Shown one piece after another: positions 49,306-59,982 of a stretch of DNA of 64,000 bases. How positions within the stretch are numbered: position 1 is the stretch's first letter; every line of letters starts with the position of its first letter. This DNA comes from Sophora flavescens. Lineage: Eukaryota; Streptophyta; Magnoliopsida; Fabales; Fabaceae. The translations under genes and the position numbers were made by a program. Below the pieces are notes generated by a model that was not told the origin of the DNA, searched no databases, and was given only the letters and a program-made list of their open reading frames with translations. Location of the stretch: positions 62,001-126,000 of the forward strand of contig JAUPTC010000069.1 in assembly GCA_030762895.1 (NCBI GenBank), written 5' to 3'.

Positions 49306-50956
49306 CCAAGGGACCAAAAGCGTTGATGAATATTTCAAGGAGATGGAGCTGGCCTTACTTAGGTCAAATTTTAAAGAAGATAGGGAGGCTACCATGGCAA
49401 GGTTCTTACATGGCTTGAATCAAGATATTCAAGACATAGTGAAGTTACAAAATTATGTGGAGCTTGAAGATTTGGTTCAACAAGCGATTAAGGTGGAGCA
49501 ACAAATTAAGAGGAGAAAGTCCAAATATTATTTTTCTTCATCTTCCAAATTTCCATCCTCAAATTGGAAGGAAGATTCAAAGAAGGAGGGTGCACCATTT
49601 TCTAAAGAGGCCGGGAGCACCCCTCAAGGAAAGAAGCCAACGGAAACAAGTTCTAGGAGCCGTGATGTGAAGTGTTTCAAATGCTTAGGCCATGGGCATA
49701 TTGCATCCCAATGCCCAACAAAGAGGACAATGGTGGCAAGGAATGGTGAAGTGGTCTCACAAAGCGAAGCCTCAAGTGAGGAGGAGAGTGAAAAAGGAGA
49801 AGAAATTCCGGAGGGAGACTTATTCATGGTAAGAAGGCTTTTAGGAAGTCAAGTCAAGGATCATGAAGCAAGCCAAAGGGAGAATATCTTTCATTCTAGA
49901 TATCTAATTCAAGGAAAGGTATGTTCTCTAATCATTGATGGTGGGAGTTGTGCCAATGTTGTAAGCACTAGATTGGTGTCCAAATTGAATCTTGTTACTA
50001 AGGCACATCCAAGGCCATATAGGCTTCAATGGCTAAGTGAGGTTGGGGAAACGGTGGTGAACAAACAAGTAGAGGTCCCATTCTCAATTGGAAAGTATGA
50101 AGATTGTGTACTTTGTGATGTGGTGCCTATGGAGGCAAGCCATATGTTGTTGGGAAGGCCTTGGCAATATGACAAAAAGGCCATCAATGATGGGTTCTCA
50201 AATAAGTTCACCTTCATGCATCAAGACCGAAAGGTCATTCTTTCTCCTTTATCTCCAAAGCAAGCTTGTGAGGATCAAATAAGAATGAGAAAAAAAAGAG
50301 AGCAAGAGAGAAAAGAAAAGGAGAGTGAGAAAAAGAAAGAAAAGGAGAGTGAAAAAAGGATTGAAAAAGAGAGTGAGAAAAAGATTGAAGAAAAAGGTGA
50401 GAAAATAATTGAAAAAAAGAGTGATCAAGATAAAAATAATGAGGAAAATATTGTGAAAATTAGTGAAAAGAAAGAGAGTTGTTTGGCAACAAAAAGTGAA
50501 GAGAAGGAGGCTTTGATTTCAAGGCAACCCCAATTCATTTTTTGTTGCAACAATTTTTATTTAATTGCTAATGCTTCTAAGGATCTTTCTTTGTCTAGTG
50601 GTGTTGTACCTTTTTTGCAGAAATTTGGTAATTTCATTCCAAAGGAAGCACCCTATGGCAATGTCATTGTGAAGAACACTCTGGATGCACCCAAAATGAC
50701 TAATTTTGGTGATGAAGACTTCAATTCGAGGACGAATTCACTCAAAGAAGGAGGGAATGATATGAGCCCAATTTGGAGTATGGTTCAAGAAGCTTATCAA
50801 GGACTTGGTGGGCCAATTACAAATGTTACAACCAAGAAAGCCCAACAAGTGTTAATTCAAACTATGGTTCTCTTCATGGAAGCAAGCTCAAATGCAAGAT
50901 TGGATGGAATGAAGCCCAAATTATTAACTTTCATTATCCAACTAAAGGATCCATGA
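49306..50956 (+). pseudogene. F2 gag-protease polyprotein, 5'-truncated and lacking pol
   Basis: The open frame begins in the F1 LTR (ATG at 49280), but the first nine residues are LTR-derived; true F2 sequence starts at 'QGTKSVDEY'. Residue numbers below count from 49280. The gag C-terminal region is 10-80, with 'EDREATMARFLHGLN' and 'YVELEDLVQQAIKVEQQ'. The CCHC knuckle is C132-C135-H140-C145. The retropepsin spans about 200-325, with the active site at D220 in 'LIIDGGS' and 'MLLGRPW' near 289-295. A Lys/Glu-rich spacer spans about 331-415. The linker follows with 'ALISRQPQFIF' and 'FIPKEAPYGN', then the tail 'SRTNSLKEGGNDM'. The frame then crosses the purine tract into the LTR and includes 'LGGPITNV..KKAQQ', matching the 'GPMTR.R.K' end of plant gypsy polyproteins. 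Protease residues look intact; the polymerase and integrase region is missing. Confidence 0.82.
50744..50757 (+). other. F2 polypurine tract
   Basis: AAAGAAGGAGGGAA immediately precedes the LTR start TGATATGAG. The open reading frame runs through it. Confidence 0.8.
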
Positions 50957-51867
50957 CAAGAGGGGCGTGCAACATGAAGAAGAGTCCAATTTTAGTTTTT
51001 TGTTTTAATTCAAAAGTGTAAATGGGTTTTATGAGTGAGCCCAATTACTAAGTGATGTTTTTGGGGCAGCCCACTTGTAATCCATGATGGAAAACGAATT
51101 TGTCTTAGTAGGAGGAATCTTTAGCTTGCATGCTATAAGAACTCCTAAACTAGTGTGTTGATATTTTGATAAATTCTATATAAATTATGGGGGGTTACAC
51201 TTTTAATGTGAGAAGCAAGTGTAACCACCACATAATTAGGGGGATGAAGAGTCAAGAAGAGGGGGGCGTAACCTTCATAGTCTTATGGCTGAGTTGAATG
51301 ATTTGGTGGCTTCATTATGAGGGTTTTTAAGCAAATTAACTCATGTTATGATGTCTGAGTTAAGAAGGGATTAGTGAGTCATTTAGTGACATGATTGTGG
51401 GGGTTATGACCTCTTTGGGAAGCCAAAAGTTGGCAGGGATTAGTGAGTCATTTAGTGACATAATTAGGCTATTCAAGTGGAGGTTTCATTTTATCTTTGG
51501 ATGCCAAGAGTTTGGCTGCCATACTATATGTAAAACGAAAATTCATATGAAATAACAAGTTTGATGTTGTTGGAATTTATCCAAATTAGTGTTTCTCCTA
51601 AGTTCTTGGTTGAACCAAGATTGAGTTCTTATCAAGAATCTCCAAATTCTTGTGGCGAACATCACTTGGCTTATCAAACAATTTCCATTGTTTGTGGCGC
51701 CTTCATCATCTCTATCTCTTCCACTTTCTTCTTTCTTCTTCAACTTTTGTTTTGTTACTTAAATCTGAAATTGATTTGGTCATTGTTCTTGAACCAAAGT
51801 GGCACAACACTTAACGAATTTCAATCAAAAAGATCATTTCAAGGCAACCACAAGTTGGTTGTCATCA
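50758..51867 (+). repeat. F2 3' LTR (1110 bp)
   Basis: It begins TGATATGAGCCC and ends GTTGTCATCA. Its first 200 bp encode the polyprotein C-terminus; the remaining 900 bp show no coding sequence. A TATA-like ACTATATGTA lies at 51523-51532. It is related to the F3 LTRs in both ends and in the block around 51630-51700. The next base begins the 33-bp repeat, so the expected target duplication is GAGGG (51868-51872). Confidence 0.85.
51633..51652 (+). promoter_or_regulatory. Conserved LTR hairpin (F2 form)
   Basis: CAAGAAT and ATTCTTG pair around a 6-base loop at the place where F1 and F3 have the 8-bp stem. The block continues TGTGGCGAAC and later GTGGCGCC (near 51690), as in the other families. 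Confidence 0.45.
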
Positions 51868-52786
51868 GAGGGTCATGGGTTAACTATGGGATCATGGCAA
51901 GTGGTTCATGGGTTAACCATGAGATCATAACGGGAGGGTCATTTGTTAACCATGGGTAATGCAGTGACGGTCATGCTTTAACCATGTGATCATAGCATGA
52001 GGATCGTGGGTTAACCATGGGATCATGGCATGTTGGCCATGGTTTAACAAGGGGATCATGGCGTCAGGGTCATGCGTTAACTATTTGTCATGCAAAAGGG
52101 TCATGGGTTAACGATGGGGTCATTGCAAGTGGGATATGGGTTAACCATTGGATCATGACTGAATGACCATTGGTTAACCATGGGATCATGGAAAGTGGGT
52201 TGTGGGTTAACCGTAGGATCATGGCATGAGGGTCATGGGTTAACCATGGGGTCCTGGCAAGAGGGTCGTGGGTTAACCATGGGATCATGGCAAGTGGGTC
52301 ATGGGTTAACCATGAGATCATGACGGGAGGGTCATTTGTTAACCATGGGATAATGCAGTGACGGTCATGCTTTAACCATGTGATCATAGCGTGAGGATCA
52401 TGGGTTAACCATGGGATCATGGCAAGGGGCTCATGGGTTAACCATGGGATCATGGCAAATGGGTCATGGATAAAACATGGGATCTTGGCGTGAGGGTCAT
52501 GGGTTAACCATGGGATCATGGCAAGTAGATAATGGGTTAACCATGGTATCATGACGTGAGGGTCATGGGGTAACTATGGGATCATGGCAAGAGGGTGATC
52601 GGTTAACCATGGGATCATGGGACATGGGTTAATCCTGGGATCATGGCCGAAGGGTCATAGGTTAACCTTGGTTTATTCCGTGAAGGTCATGGCTTAACCA
52701 TGTGTTCATGGCGTGAGCGTCATTGGTTAGCCATGGGATCTTGTATACAGGGTCATGGGTTAACCATGGGATCATGGTAAGAGTGT

Positions 52787-53690
52787 CATAGGTTGACCTT
52801 GGGATCAAGGCAAGTGGTTCATGGGTTAACCATGGGATTATGGCATGAGGGTCATTGGTTAACCATGGGTTCATGGCGGGATGGCCATGGGTTAACCATT
52901 GGATCAATGCTAGTGGGTCAAGGGTTAACCACGGGTATCTGGCGTGAGGGTCATAGGTTAACCATGGGATCATGGCGTGAGGGTCATGCGTTAACTATTG
53001 GTCAGAGCAAAAGGGTCATGGGTTAACCATGGGATCATGGCAAGTGGGTCATGGGTTAATCATGAGAACATGGCTGGAGGATCATGGGTTAACCATGGGA
53101 TCATGGCAAGAGGGTCATGGGTTAACGATTGGACCTTGGCATGTTGGGCATGGGTTAAAAATGGGATCATGAGGTGAGGGTCATGGGTTAACCATGGGTT
53201 CATGGCTTGAGAGTCACGGGTTAACCATGGGGTCATGGCAAGTGGGTCATAGGTTAACCAAGGGATCATGGCTGGATGGTCATGGGTTAACCATGGGATA
53301 AGGGCAAGTGGGTCATGGGTTAACCATGGGATCATGGCATGAGAGTCATTGGTTAACCATGGGTTTATGGAGGGTGGGTCAAGAGTTAACCATAAGATCA
53401 ATGCAAGTGGGTCAAGGGTTAACTATGGGATCCTGGCGTGTGGGTCATGGGTTAACCATAGGTTTATGGCGTGTGGGTCACCAGTTAAACAAGGAATCCT
53501 GGCTTGAAGGTCAAGTGTTAACCGTGGGGTCATGGCAAGGGGGTCAGTTAACCATTGGATCATGGCGAATGGGTCATGGGTTAACCATGGGGTCATGACA
53601 AGTGGGTCATGGGTTAACCATGGGTTCATGTCCTGAGGGTCAGGGGTTAACTTGAGGGTCATGTGTTAACCATGGGGCAAGAGGGTCATC
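52787..53690. repeat. Minisatellite block duplicated at 59013-59982, with empty F3 site
   Basis: From CATAGGTTGACC onward this block follows the same order of variant units as 59013-59982, including CATGCGTTAACTATTGGTCA and the later GTCAGTTAACCA unit. The sequence just left of 52787 (GTATAC, then AGTGTCATAG) likewise matches 56149-56197. Together they show the sequence before F3 inserted. Confidence 0.75.
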
Positions 53691-56192
53691 GGTTAACCAT
53701 GGGATCATGGCAAGTGGGTCATGGGTTAATCATGGGATCATGGCGGGAGGGTCATGGGTTAAATTTGGTTCATGTCGTGAGGGTTATGGGTTAACCATGT
53801 GTTCATGGTGTGAGCGTCATGGGTTAACCATGGGATCATGTATACGGGGTCAAGGGTTAACCAATGGGATCATGGCAAGAGGGTCATTTGTTAATCATGG
53901 AATCAAGGCAAGAAAGTCATGGGTTAACCATGGGATTATGGCATAAGAGTCATTTGTTAACCATGGGTTCATGGTCTGGATCGGTCGTGGGCTAACCATT
54001 TGATCAATGTTAGTGGGTCAAGGGTTAACCATAGGTTTATGGTGTGAGGGTCATGGGTTAACCATGGGTTTATGGCGTGAGGGTCATGGGTTAACATTGG
54101 GATCATGGAGTGAGGGTCATGCGTTAACTATTGGTCATTGCAAAAGGGTCAAGGGTTAACCATGGGAACATGGCAAGTGGGTCAAGGGTTAAACATGAGA
54201 ACATGGCTGGAGGGTCATAGGTTAACCATGTGGTCATAGCGTGAAGATCTTGGGTTAACCATGGGATCATGGCAAGGGGGTCAAAGGTTAATCATGAGAT
54301 CATGGTATGTTTTCCATGGTTTAACAATAGGATCATGGCGTGAGGGTCATGGGTTAACCATGAGTTCATGGCGTGAGAGTCATCGGTTAACCATGGGGTC
54401 GTGGCAAGTGGGTCATGGGTTAACCATGGGATCACGGCTGGATGGTCATGGGTTAACCATGGGATCATGGCAAGTGGGTCATGAGTTAAACATGAGAACA
54501 TGGCTGGAGGGTCAAGGGTTAACCATGGATATATTATAAGGGTCATGGGTTAACCATGTGATCATGGCAAGTGGGTCATGGGTTTACCATGGGATCATGG
54601 CGGAAGGGTCATGGGTTAACATAGGATCATGCCATGATGGTCAAGGGTTAACCATCTGATCATAGCGTGAAGATCATGGGTTAACCATGGGATCATGGTA
54701 AGGGGTTCATGGGTTAACCATGGGATCATGGAATGTTAGTCATGGGTTAACAATGGGATCATGGCGTGAGGGTCAGGGGTTAACTAAGGGTTCTTGGCGT
54801 GAGAGTCATGGGTTAACCATGGGGTCATGGCAAGTGGGTCATGGGTTGACCATGGGATCATGACTGGATTGTCATGGGTTAACCATGGGACCATGGCTGG
54901 ATGGTCATGGGTTAACCATGGGATCATGGCAAGTGGGTCAGGGGTTAACAATGGGATGATGGCATAAGGGTCATGGGTTAACCATGGGTTTATAGTGGGA
55001 GGGTCATGAGTTAACCATGAGATCAATGCAAGTGGGTCAAGGGTTTACCATGGGATCGTGGCCAGAGGGTCATGGGTTTATGGCGTGAGGGTCATCGGTT
55101 AAACATAGGATCATGGCTTGAGGGTCATGTGTTAACCATAGGGTCATTGCAAGAGGGTCATGGGTTAACCATGGGATCATTGCGGGAGGGTCATTGGTTA
55201 ACCATAGGATCATGTCGTGATGGTCATGGGATAACCATGTGATCATAGCATGAGGATCATGGGTTAACCAAGGGATCATGGCAAGGGGATCATGGGTTAA
55301 CCATTGGATCATGGCAAGCGGGTCATGGGTTAACCATGGGATCATGGCATGTTGGCCATGGGTTAACAATGGGATCATGGCGTCAGGGTCATGCGTTAAC
55401 TATTGGTCATGGCAAAAAGGTCAAGGGTTAACGATGGGGTCATTGCAAGTGGGTCATGGGTTAACCATGGGATCATGGCAAGCGGGTCATGGGTTAACAA
55501 TGGGATCGTGGCATGTTGGCCATGGGTTAACAATGGGATCATGGCATCAGGGTCATGCGTTAACTATTGGTCATGGCAATATGGTCATGGGTTAACGATG
55601 GGGTCATGGCAAGTGGGTCATGGGTTAACCATGGGATCATGGAAAGTGGGTTGTGGGTTAACCATGGGATCATGGCATGAGGGTCATAGGTTAACCATGG
55701 GGTCTTGGCTAGAGGGTCATGGGTTAACCATGGGATCATGGCAAGTGGGTCATGTCTTAACCATGAGATCATGACGGGAGGGTCATTTGTTAACCATGGG
55801 ATGATGCCGTGATGGTCATGCTTTAACCATGTGATCATAGCATGAGGATCGTGGGTTAACCATGGGATAATGGCAAGGGGGTCATGGGTTAACCATGGGA
55901 TCATGGCAAGGGGGTCATGGTAAATGGGTCATGGATAAACCATGGGATCTTGACGTGAGGGTCATGGGGTAACCATGGGATCATGGCAAGAGGGTCATCG
56001 GTTAACCAACGGATCATGGAAAGTGGGTCACGGGTTAATCATGGGATCATGGCGGGAGGGTCATGGGTTAACCTTGGATCATGCCGTGAAGGTCATGGGT
56101 TAACCATGTGTACATGGCGTGAGCGTCATTGGTTAACCATGGGATCTTGTATACGGGGTCATGAGTTAATCATTGGATCACGGCAATAGTGT

Positions 56193-56197
56193 CATAG
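56193..56197. other. Target-site duplication, left copy
   Basis: CATAG directly precedes the F3 5' LTR and is repeated directly after the 3' LTR at 59013-59017. Five base pairs is the usual size for gypsy integrases. Confidence 0.85.
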
Positions 56198-57169
56198 TGA
56201 TATGAGCCATGGGGGGCAAGTCCAATTTCCAACAAGAATGATATGAGCCCAATGAAGACCCTGGATCAAGAATCAAATCAAGGACTTGGTGGGCCCATGA
56301 CAAGAGTTAGATACAAGAAAGCCCTACAAGCTTTTAATTACATGGTGTCTATTTTGATAGAAGCAAGCCCAAGAATGAGGCCAAGTGGAATGGAGCCCAA
56401 ATTGATAACTTATCTCATTCAACTAGAAGACCCATGAACATGCCTAAGTAGTTATGAGAAGATTTTACTTGTTTTGTTTTAATTCAATAAGTGTAATGGG
56501 TTATTTGAGTGGATCCAAGTTTGTTATAGTTGCAATTGGGTCAAGCCCATTTAATCTCATGTTGAGCACGAAATTACATAGGTTAGTAGGAGGAATCTTT
56601 GGTTTGGATGCCAATGGTAACTCCTATAAGTTATTAGTTTGTTTATTGTTTTGTTAATTATGTGGGAGTTACACTTTTTTAGTATGAGAAGTAAAGTGTG
56701 GCAGCCACATAATGATGGTTATGAGAGAATAATAAACTCACCATTAGAGGCTGAGTTAAGGAGGGAATTAGTGAGTCATTTAGTGACATGATTAGGCTAA
56801 TTATTGTGGGGGTTATGATCTCTTTTGGAAGCCAAAAAGTTGGCAGCCTAATACTCTATTTGTACACTCCATTTTCATGTTGAATAGTAACTTGGATGTT
56901 GAATTTGGATTGAAATCCATTTGTGAGGGAATTGTCTCTCTTTGGTTCTTGGTTGAGCCATCTTGTTCTTATCAAGAATCCATGATTATTGTGGCGAACT
57001 TCACAGGCTTATCAAACTCTCTAGTTTGTGGCGCCATACCATCTCTAATCTTCACCATTTTCATATTTTTCTTCTTCTTATTTTGGTTTCAAAAATTATT
57101 CCGCAAATTAATTGTTAAAATTCAACCAAAAAGATCATCAAAGGCAACCTCATCATTTGGTTGTCACCA
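56198..57169 (+). repeat. F3 5' LTR (972 bp)
   Basis: It begins TGATATGAGCC and ends TTGTCACCA. A frame at 56243-56437 encodes the polyprotein tail 'LGGPMTRVRYKKALQ' and 'LIQLEDP'. The conserved hairpin at 56973-56991 has one mismatch. A CTATTTGTACAC sequence near 56856 is the counterpart of the F1 TATA candidate. Confidence 0.9.
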
Positions 57170-57171
57170 AG

Positions 57172-57183
57172 TGGTATCAAAGC
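57172..57183 (+). other. F3 primer-binding site
   Basis: TGGTATCAAAGC lies two bases after the LTR end. It differs by one base from the F1 site and is of the initiator-Met tRNA type. Confidence 0.85.
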
Positions 57184-57251
57184 TTAGGCTTTGGTTGGAT
57201 TTTGTGTTTTTGTCCTTCATCTTCTAACTTTCTCCTTTTCTTCTTTTTGCT

Positions 57252-57926
57252 ATGTTGCGATTTGAAAATTTCGACCATGTACAAGAACATAGGAAAGAGG
57301 TTGAAGAGTGGATCCGGCAAATGCATGAGAGGCGTGACAAGTGGATGAGAGAGAACGAACAAAAGAGGTTGAGAAAAGAGGAAAGAATGAAAAGACAAAT
57401 GGAAAGTTTTGAAGACCATGTGAAGAAGTTGGTGGAAGACTCCAACAAGAAAGAGAATGAGAAGAAAGAGAGAGAGAAATCAAAACAAGAGAATGAGGCA
57501 AAAGCAAAAGAGAGTGAAAAGAAAAGTGATGATCAAAAGGAAAAAGAAAAAGAGAGTGAAAAGAAGAATGATGAGCAAGAGAAAAATAGTGAGCAAAAAG
57601 AGAGATCTTTGGCAACAAAAAGTGAGGAGAAGAGGGCTTTGATTTCAAGACAGCCCCAATGCATAATTTATTGCAAGGACTTTTGTTTAATTTCCAGTGC
57701 TTCTCATGATTTCTCTTTGCCTAGTGGTGTTGTAACTCTTTTGCAGAAATTTGGAGATTTCATGCCAAAGGAAGTACCCCATGGTTGGGAAACTTTCAAG
57801 GATTCCAAAAGTCTCAATAAAGCACCTACTCATGCTTTACCTCCTATTGAAATATATTATGAACTTAAATTTGATACAACCGATGTAATGGAAGAGTTCA
57901 TCCCAAGGGAGGTACTCCATGGCTAG
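57252..57926 (+). CDS. F3 charged coiled-coil/linker protein (224 aa)
   Basis: The start 'MLRFENFDHVQEH' follows the primer site by 68 bp. Residues about 8-125 are extremely rich in Lys, Glu and Arg and probably form a long helix or coiled coil. Residues 129-178 are the protease-to-polymerase linker ('ALISRQPQCIIYCKDF', 'FMPKEVPHG'), homologous to the F1 and F2 linkers. A second copy of the last motif, 'FIPREVLHG', ends the protein. The N-terminal part may derive from the start of gag; I recognise no enzymatic domain. The two minus-strand copies in the right-hand array have close relatives of this frame, so it is a family feature. Function unknown. Confidence 0.6.
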   Translation: MLRFENFDHVQEHRKEVEEWIRQMHERRDKWMRENEQKRLRKEERMKRQMESFEDHVKKLVEDSNKKENEKKEREKSKQENEAKAKESEKKSDDQKEKEKESEKKNDEQEKNSEQKERSLATKSEEKRALISRQPQCIIYCKDFCLISSASHDFSLPSGVVTLLQKFGDFMPKEVPHGWETFKDSKSLNKAPTHALPPIEIYYELKFDTTDVMEEFIPREVLHG

Positions 57927-58022
57927 GGAACTTGCATGGTTACCCAAAAGTATGGATATCTTAACACAAGATTCGATAACATGCTTGGGATTGAAGTCAT
58001 AAATTCGAGGACGAATTTTCTT

Positions 58023-58036
58023 AAAGAAGGAGGGTA
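58023..58036 (+). other. F3 polypurine tract
   Basis: AAAGAAGGAGGGTA directly precedes the 3' LTR. Upstream is the tail-coding sequence 'NSRTNFLKEGGYDM'. Confidence 0.8.
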
Positions 58037-59012
58037 TGATATGAGCCATGGGGGGGAAAGTCCAAATTCCAACAAGAATGATATGATCCCAATGAAGACC
58101 CTGGATCAAGAATCAAATCAAGGACTTGGTGGGCCCATGACAAGAGTTAGATACAAGAAAGCCCAACAAGCTTTTAATTACATGGTGGCTATTTTGATAG
58201 AAGCAAGCCCAAGAATGAGGCCAAGTGGAATGGAGCCCAAATTGATAACTTATCTCATTCAACTAGAAGACCCATGAACATGCCTAAGTAGTTATGAGCA
58301 GATTTTATTTGTTTTGTTTTAATTCAATAAGTGTAATGGGTTATTTGAGTGGATCCAAGTTTGTTAGAGTTGCAATTGGGTCAAGCCCGTTTAATCTCAT
58401 GTTGAGCACGAAATTACATAGGTTAGTAGGAGGAATCTTTGGTTTGCATGCTAATGGTAACTCCTATAAGTTATTAGTTTGTTTATTGTTTTGTTAATTA
58501 TGTGGGAGTTGCACTTTTTTAATATGAGAAGTAAAGTGTGGCAGCCACATAATGATGGTTATGAGAGAATAATAAACTCACCATTAGAGGCTGAGTTAAG
58601 GAGGGAATTAGTGAGTCATTTAGTGACATGATTAGGCTAATTATTGTGGGGGTTATGATCTCTTTTGGAAGCCAAAAAGTTGGAAGCCTAATAAACTATT
58701 TGTACACTCCATTTTCATGTTGAATAGTAACTTGGATGTTGAATTTGGATTGAAATCCATTTGTGAGGGAATTGTCTCTCTTTGGTTCTTAGTTGAGCCA
58801 TCTTGTTCTTATCAAGAATCCACGATTCTTGTGCGAACTTCATAGGCTTATCAAACTCAACTCTCTAGTTTGTGGCGCTATACCATCTCTAATCTTCACC
58901 ATTTTCATATTTTCTTCTTCTTATTTTGGTTTCAAAAAATTTTCCTCAAATTAATTGTTAAAATTCAACCAAAAAGATCATCAAAGGCAACCTCATCATT
59001 TGGTTGTCATCA
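58037..59012 (+). repeat. F3 3' LTR (976 bp)
   Basis: It begins TGATATGAGCC and ends TTGTCATCA. It keeps the perfect hairpin (58813-58831) that is mismatched in the 5' LTR but has lost one G in GTGGCGAAC and changed GGCGCC to GGCGCT near 58878. No gene is present other than the polyprotein-tail frame up to 58277. Confidence 0.9.
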
Positions 59013-59982
59013 CATAGGTTGACCATGGGATCAAGGCAAGTGGGTCATCGGTTAACAATGGGATTATGGCATGAGGGTCATTGGTTAACCATGGGTTCAT
59101 GGCGGGATGGTCATGTGTTAACCATTGGATCGATGCTAGTGGGTCAAGGGTTAACCATATGATCATGGCGTGAGGGTCATGGGATAACCATGAGTATCTG
59201 GCGTGAGGGTCATGGGTTAACTAAGGGATCATGGCATGAGGGTCATGCGTTAACTATTGGTCACGGCAAAAGGGTCATGGGTTAACCATGGGGTCATTCC
59301 AAGCCGAGTCATGGGTTAATCATGAGAACATGGCTGGAGGGTCATGGGTTAATCATGGGATCATGGCAAGAGGGTCATGGGTTAACCATTGGATCATGGC
59401 ATGTTGGCCATGGGTTAAAATTGGTATCATGAGGTGAGGGTCATGGGTTAATCATGGGTTCATGGCGTGAGAGTCACGGGTTAACCCTGGGGTCCTGGCA
59501 AGTGGGTCATGGGTTAACCATGGGATCATGGTTGGATGGTCATGGGTTAACCATGGGATCATGGCAAGTAGGTCATGGGTTAACCATGGGATCATGGAAT
59601 GAGAGTCTTGGGTTAACCATGGGTTTAATGCGGGTGGGTCATGAGTTAACCATGAGATCAACGCAATTGGGTCAGGGCTTAACTATGGGATCATGGCGTG
59701 AGGGTCATGGGTTAACCATAGGTTTATGGCATGAGGGTCTTCAGTTAAACAAGGAATCCTGGCTTGAGGGTCAAGTGTTAACCGTGGGGTCTTGGCAAGG
59801 GGGTCAGTTAACCAGGGGATCAGGGCGAATGGGTCATGGGTTAACCATGGGGTCATGACAAGTGGGTCATGGGTAAACCATGGGTTCATGACCTCAGCGT
59901 CAAGGGTTAACCATGGGGTCATGGGGTGAGGGTCATGTGTTAACCATGGGGTCATGGCAAGAGGGTCATCGGTTAACAATGG
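59013..59982. repeat. 33-bp minisatellite, right block (about 29 copies), with right CATAG duplication
   Basis: It continues the main array after the F3 insertion. The first five bases are the target-site duplication. The block ends at 59982, where the F3 array begins in the middle of a repeat unit (after GGTTAACAATGG). Confidence 0.92.

Larger units (their letters stand above)
49306..51867 (+). mobile_element. F2 gypsy element, 3' part (host of the F1 array)
   Basis: The plus-strand sequence begins within gag directly at the F1 LTR terminus and continues through zinc knuckle, protease, spacer, linker, polyprotein tail, purine tract and 3' LTR. Its 5' LTR and gag start must lie left of the F1 array, outside the window. 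Reverse transcriptase, RNase H and integrase are absent: the frame passes from the 'FIPKEAPYGN' linker to the 'NSRTNSLKEGGND' tail within about 50 codons. The 3' LTR abuts the minisatellite. Confidence 0.88.
51868..56197. repeat. 33-bp minisatellite, main block (about 130 copies)
   Basis: The unit is 33 bp with the core GGGTTAACCATGGG followed by ATCATGGC, a variable 3-5 bases and GGGTCAT. The core is nearly palindromic. Individual units differ by a few substitutions or small indels. Marker variants repeat at long range: GTATAC at 52743, 53840 and 56149, and CATGCGTTAACTATT near 52071, 52985, 54118, 55390 and 55554. Blocks of about 0.9-1.3 kb were therefore duplicated. Because 33 is a multiple of three, open frames of 11-residue repeats occur on both strands; I do not regard them as genes. 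No promoter or other gene was seen. Confidence 0.93.
56198..59012 (+). mobile_element. F3 element, complete non-autonomous LTR retrotransposon (2815 bp)
   Basis: The order is 5' LTR 56198-57169, primer site 57172-57183, one reading frame 57252-57926, purine tract 58023-58036 and 3' LTR 58037-59012, flanked by CATAG. The LTRs differ at roughly two dozen positions by eye, plus a few small indels, so the insertion is not very recent. It has no gag zinc knuckle, protease, polymerase or integrase, and movement would need another element's proteins. Confidence 0.93.

Noticed and set aside
52088..55904. Long repeat-encoded frames in the minisatellite on both strands
   Set aside because: Their openness follows from a 33-bp unit without stops. 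The frames are interrupted wherever a unit has an indel, and both strands are equally open.
51868..56197. CRISPR-like regular repeat array
   Set aside because: The repeats are directly adjacent with no unique spacers, and the surrounding sequence is plant retrotransposon DNA.
57936..58277. Separate 113-aa gene at the right end of F3
   Set aside because: It is the polyprotein-tail frame running from the internal region across the purine tract into the 3' LTR, and homologous frames occur in other F3 LTRs.
51868..59982. Interstitial telomere-like repeat
   Set aside because: GGGTTAACCATGGG resembles telomeric sequence only in GGGTT; the unit is 33 bp and does not contain the plant TTTAGGG motif in tandem.
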